DNA of 5,989 nucleotides from Clostridia bacterium (GTDB lineage Bacteria > Bacillota_A > Clostridia > Oscillospirales > CAG-272), in the NCBI GenBank assembly GCA_017472105.1, contig JAFUQY010000046.1:1-5989 (forward strand), in the 5' to 3' direction. Position 1 is the stretch's first letter. Each line of letters starts with the position of its first letter. Positions 4,878-5,989 of the stretch are shown in pieces. The notes beneath the pieces are model-generated. The model made no database searches and had not been told where the DNA came from. It was given only the letters and a program-made list of their open reading frames with translations. Made by a program: the position numbers and the translations under genes.

Positions 4878-5693
4878 TCAAATCAGCAGCGGTACCGAGA
4901 ACATGGCTTCGCGCATGGCGGCGTAGAGGGCAATATAGTCGTCCGGCCGGGTGGTTTTGTCTTCATATGTCGCGCAGGTGAATGCCGGTCTGCCGGTGGA
5001 TTGTGCGAACCACTGTGCGATGCCCGACGCGGATTTTCTCACGTCACAGCCGATCATGCGGGAGAGGAGTCTGCCGACGGGAACGGATCTCTGTGCGGCC
5101 GGGTTATAGGAAATGCCCTTCTCCGACGGATGCAGGGTGAGGCACAGGCTGACGTTCCCCATCGTCTGCACAAATCCCGTGACGGCGTTGGTTTCCGGTT
5201 CGCGGTGCGCGGTTTCAAAGTCCGTCATCAGGTCGGCATTTCTCGCGTTGCCCGTCCATTCCTCCGGCGGGATGTCGATTTTATGCAGGGGATTTGCGTT
5301 TTTTCTCGCGATGGAGATGCCGTCGGGGTTGAGCATGGGGATGACGGTGATGGACCGCGCGGCGCTGAGGTAGGACATGCTGACGCCGTACATGCGCTTC
5401 CCGCGTTCGAGAAACTCGGCGTAATCGCTGACAAACCGCACCAGAGCCGGAGTGGACTGGGTATCCCGCGCGCTGACTCCGCCGATGTAGAGCACGCCCG
5501 GCATATGCGGATTCCCGAGCGACACGGCGTAGACGGTACGTCCGAGCATGGTTTCGCCGATTCCCGTGACGCGGACGCAGTCGTGCTTCATCTCGAGCAC
5601 ATCGAGGCATTCCGTGAAGTACGCGTAATCCGCGGCGCGTTCGCAGATGAGGTTCGGGAAAGTGAGGGTATTGACGGTAAGGCTGTCCGGCAT
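4878..5693 (-). CDS. M14 zinc carboxypeptidase-like protein with altered metal motif
   Basis: A 271-residue protein with the M14 layout. Residues 42-60 (VTGIGETMLGRTVYAVSLG) match the N-terminal GxSxxGR-x-I block. GVLYIGGVSARDTQS (66-80) is the first metal motif, NPDG stands at 122-125, and ARNAD (150-154) matches the NRN substrate-binding block with R151. H188 in LCLTLHPSEKG is the third zinc ligand, and E244 in ATYED is the probable catalytic glutamate. In typical members the first motif is HxxE; here it is S74-A-R-D77, so two of the three zinc ligands are changed. There is no signal peptide, so it would be cytoplasmic, perhaps acting on peptides or muropeptides if active. The ATG at 5693 has GGAGGA (5706-5701) 7 nt upstream. 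Fold call is good; activity is doubtful, and it may bind metal differently or be a pseudoenzyme. I see no convincing promoter for it. Confidence 0.8.
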   Translation of the reverse strand: MPDSLTVNTLTFPNLICERAADYAYFTECLDVLEMKHDCVRVTGIGETMLGRTVYAVSLGNPHMPGVLYIGGVSARDTQSTPALVRFVSDYAEFLERGKRMYGVSMSYLSAARSITVIPMLNPDGISIARKNANPLHKIDIPPEEWTGNARNADLMTDFETAHREPETNAVTGFVQTMGNVSLCLTLHPSEKGISYNPAAQRSVPVGRLLSRMIGCDVRKSASGIAQWFAQSTGRPAFTCATYEDKTTRPDDYIALYAAMREAMFSVPLLI

Positions 5694-5711
5694 TGAGGTA
5701 TCCTCCGTTGA

Positions 5712-5787
5712 TGTAAATTTGGTTGAATCCGGAATTGGTATTGCCGTATTCTATGCGGCGCGATGTGATGTATTCCTGAAATTTACA
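5712..5787. repeat. 9-bp inverted repeat in the divergent intergenic region
   Basis: TGTAAATTT (5712-5720) and AAATTTACA (5779-5787) are exact reverse complements 58 bp apart, between the divergent peptidase gene and the rightward gene at 5868. Its spacing is too wide for a simple operator, but it could be two half-sites of a looping or shared regulator. The left copy lies just upstream of the peptidase ribosome binding site. Confidence 0.45.
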
Positions 5788-5795
5788 CAAAACAG

Positions 5796-5824
5796 TGGAA
5801 ATTCCCGCCGGGATGTGGTAGAAT
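5796..5824 (+). promoter_or_regulatory. Extended -10 promoter for the rightward gene at 5868
   Basis: TGGAAA (5796-5801, 4 of 6 to -35 consensus), a 17-nt spacer, then TAGAAT (5819-5824, 5 of 6), with TG at 5816-5817 giving the extended -10 form TGnTAGAAT. Start near 5831 would leave a leader of about 37 nt. A weaker alternative is TTGAAT (5723-5728) with TATTCT (5747-5752). Confidence 0.6.
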
Positions 5825-5867
5825 GAAAGGGATATTATGCCCCATCCCACCCGAAAGGTATCGCATT

Positions 5868-5989
5868 ATGAAAAATCCATCCCGCACCGGTCTGTTTGTC
5901 CGCGTACTGGTGTTCTCCCTCATTTTTATCGTTCTCGGACGCGTTTCCACGCAGTTCACCTCCGTCGCCGCAACGGACGTGGCGTTCCC
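5868..5989 (+). CDS. N-terminus of a membrane-anchored or secreted protein, function unknown (3' end outside window)
   Basis: ATG at 5868 with AAAGG (5854-5858) 9 nt upstream; 40 codons are visible and stay open to the window end. Residues 1-7 are polar and basic (MKNPSRT), followed by a hydrophobic stretch at about 8-24 (LFVRVLVFSLIFIVLG) and then polar residues. This is a signal peptide or signal anchor; no clear A-x-A cleavage site or lipobox is seen in the visible part. I do not recognise the family. It is divergent from the peptidase gene and has its own promoter. Confidence 0.65.
   Translation, partial: MKNPSRTGLFVRVLVFSLIFIVLGRVSTQFTSVAATDVAF

Noticed and set aside
4815..5696. Rightward open frame (293 codons) opposite the peptidase gene
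   Set aside because: Antisense shadow: Arg/His/Gly/Asp-rich, no motifs, starts inside the palindromic repeat, and no RBS fits.

Overview
The window looks like chromosomal DNA of an uncultured or gut-type member of the Clostridia (Oscillospirales-like). The grounds are strong GGAGG-type ribosome binding sites, consensus sigma-70/sigma-A promoters, a TraX-family membrane protein, a signal-less GH106-like glycoside hydrolase, and a hairpin-rich repeat that I recall from gut Clostridia. The taxonomic call is inference. GC is high in most genes (58-67% in blocks I counted) but about 43-52% in the 1034-1900 segment.

Layout, left to right. (1) 2-232 (+): the 3' end of a TraX-family polytopic membrane protein. 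(2) 347-994 (+): a complete HAD-superfamily phosphatase of the phosphoglycolate phosphatase type, ending at a hairpin shared with the convergent gene. (3) 1034-1895 (-): a compact two-gene unit with its own near-consensus promoter. It encodes a 58-residue basic protein that is too short for ordinary ORF calling, followed one base later by a 202-residue GNAT-like acetyltransferase. Order, spacing, promoter and lower GC fit a toxin-antitoxin-like module. Both of its ends are closed by hairpin terminators. (4) 1977-4217 (-): a 746-residue GH106-like glycoside hydrolase, whose promoter at 4264-4292 carries a 15-bp palindrome exactly between the -35 and -10 boxes, a likely repressor operator. (5) About 4294-4877: roughly 580 bp with no convincing gene, packed with inverted repeats. 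Its right end (4729-4829) looks like a dispersed palindromic repeat with two competing foldings. (6) 4878-5693 (-): an M14 carboxypeptidase-like protein whose first zinc motif reads SxxD instead of HxxE. (7) 5694-5867: a divergent intergenic region with a 9-bp inverted repeat and an extended -10 promoter. (8) 5868-5989 (+): the start of a membrane-anchored or secreted protein of unknown function, cut by the window end.

The genes do not form one pathway. The hydrolase, peptidase and phosphatase are separately expressed housekeeping or catabolic functions. The TA-like unit appears to be an independent insertion between two terminators. The best candidates for a poorly described system are this GNAT/small-protein pair, the promoter-embedded operator, and the repeat island.
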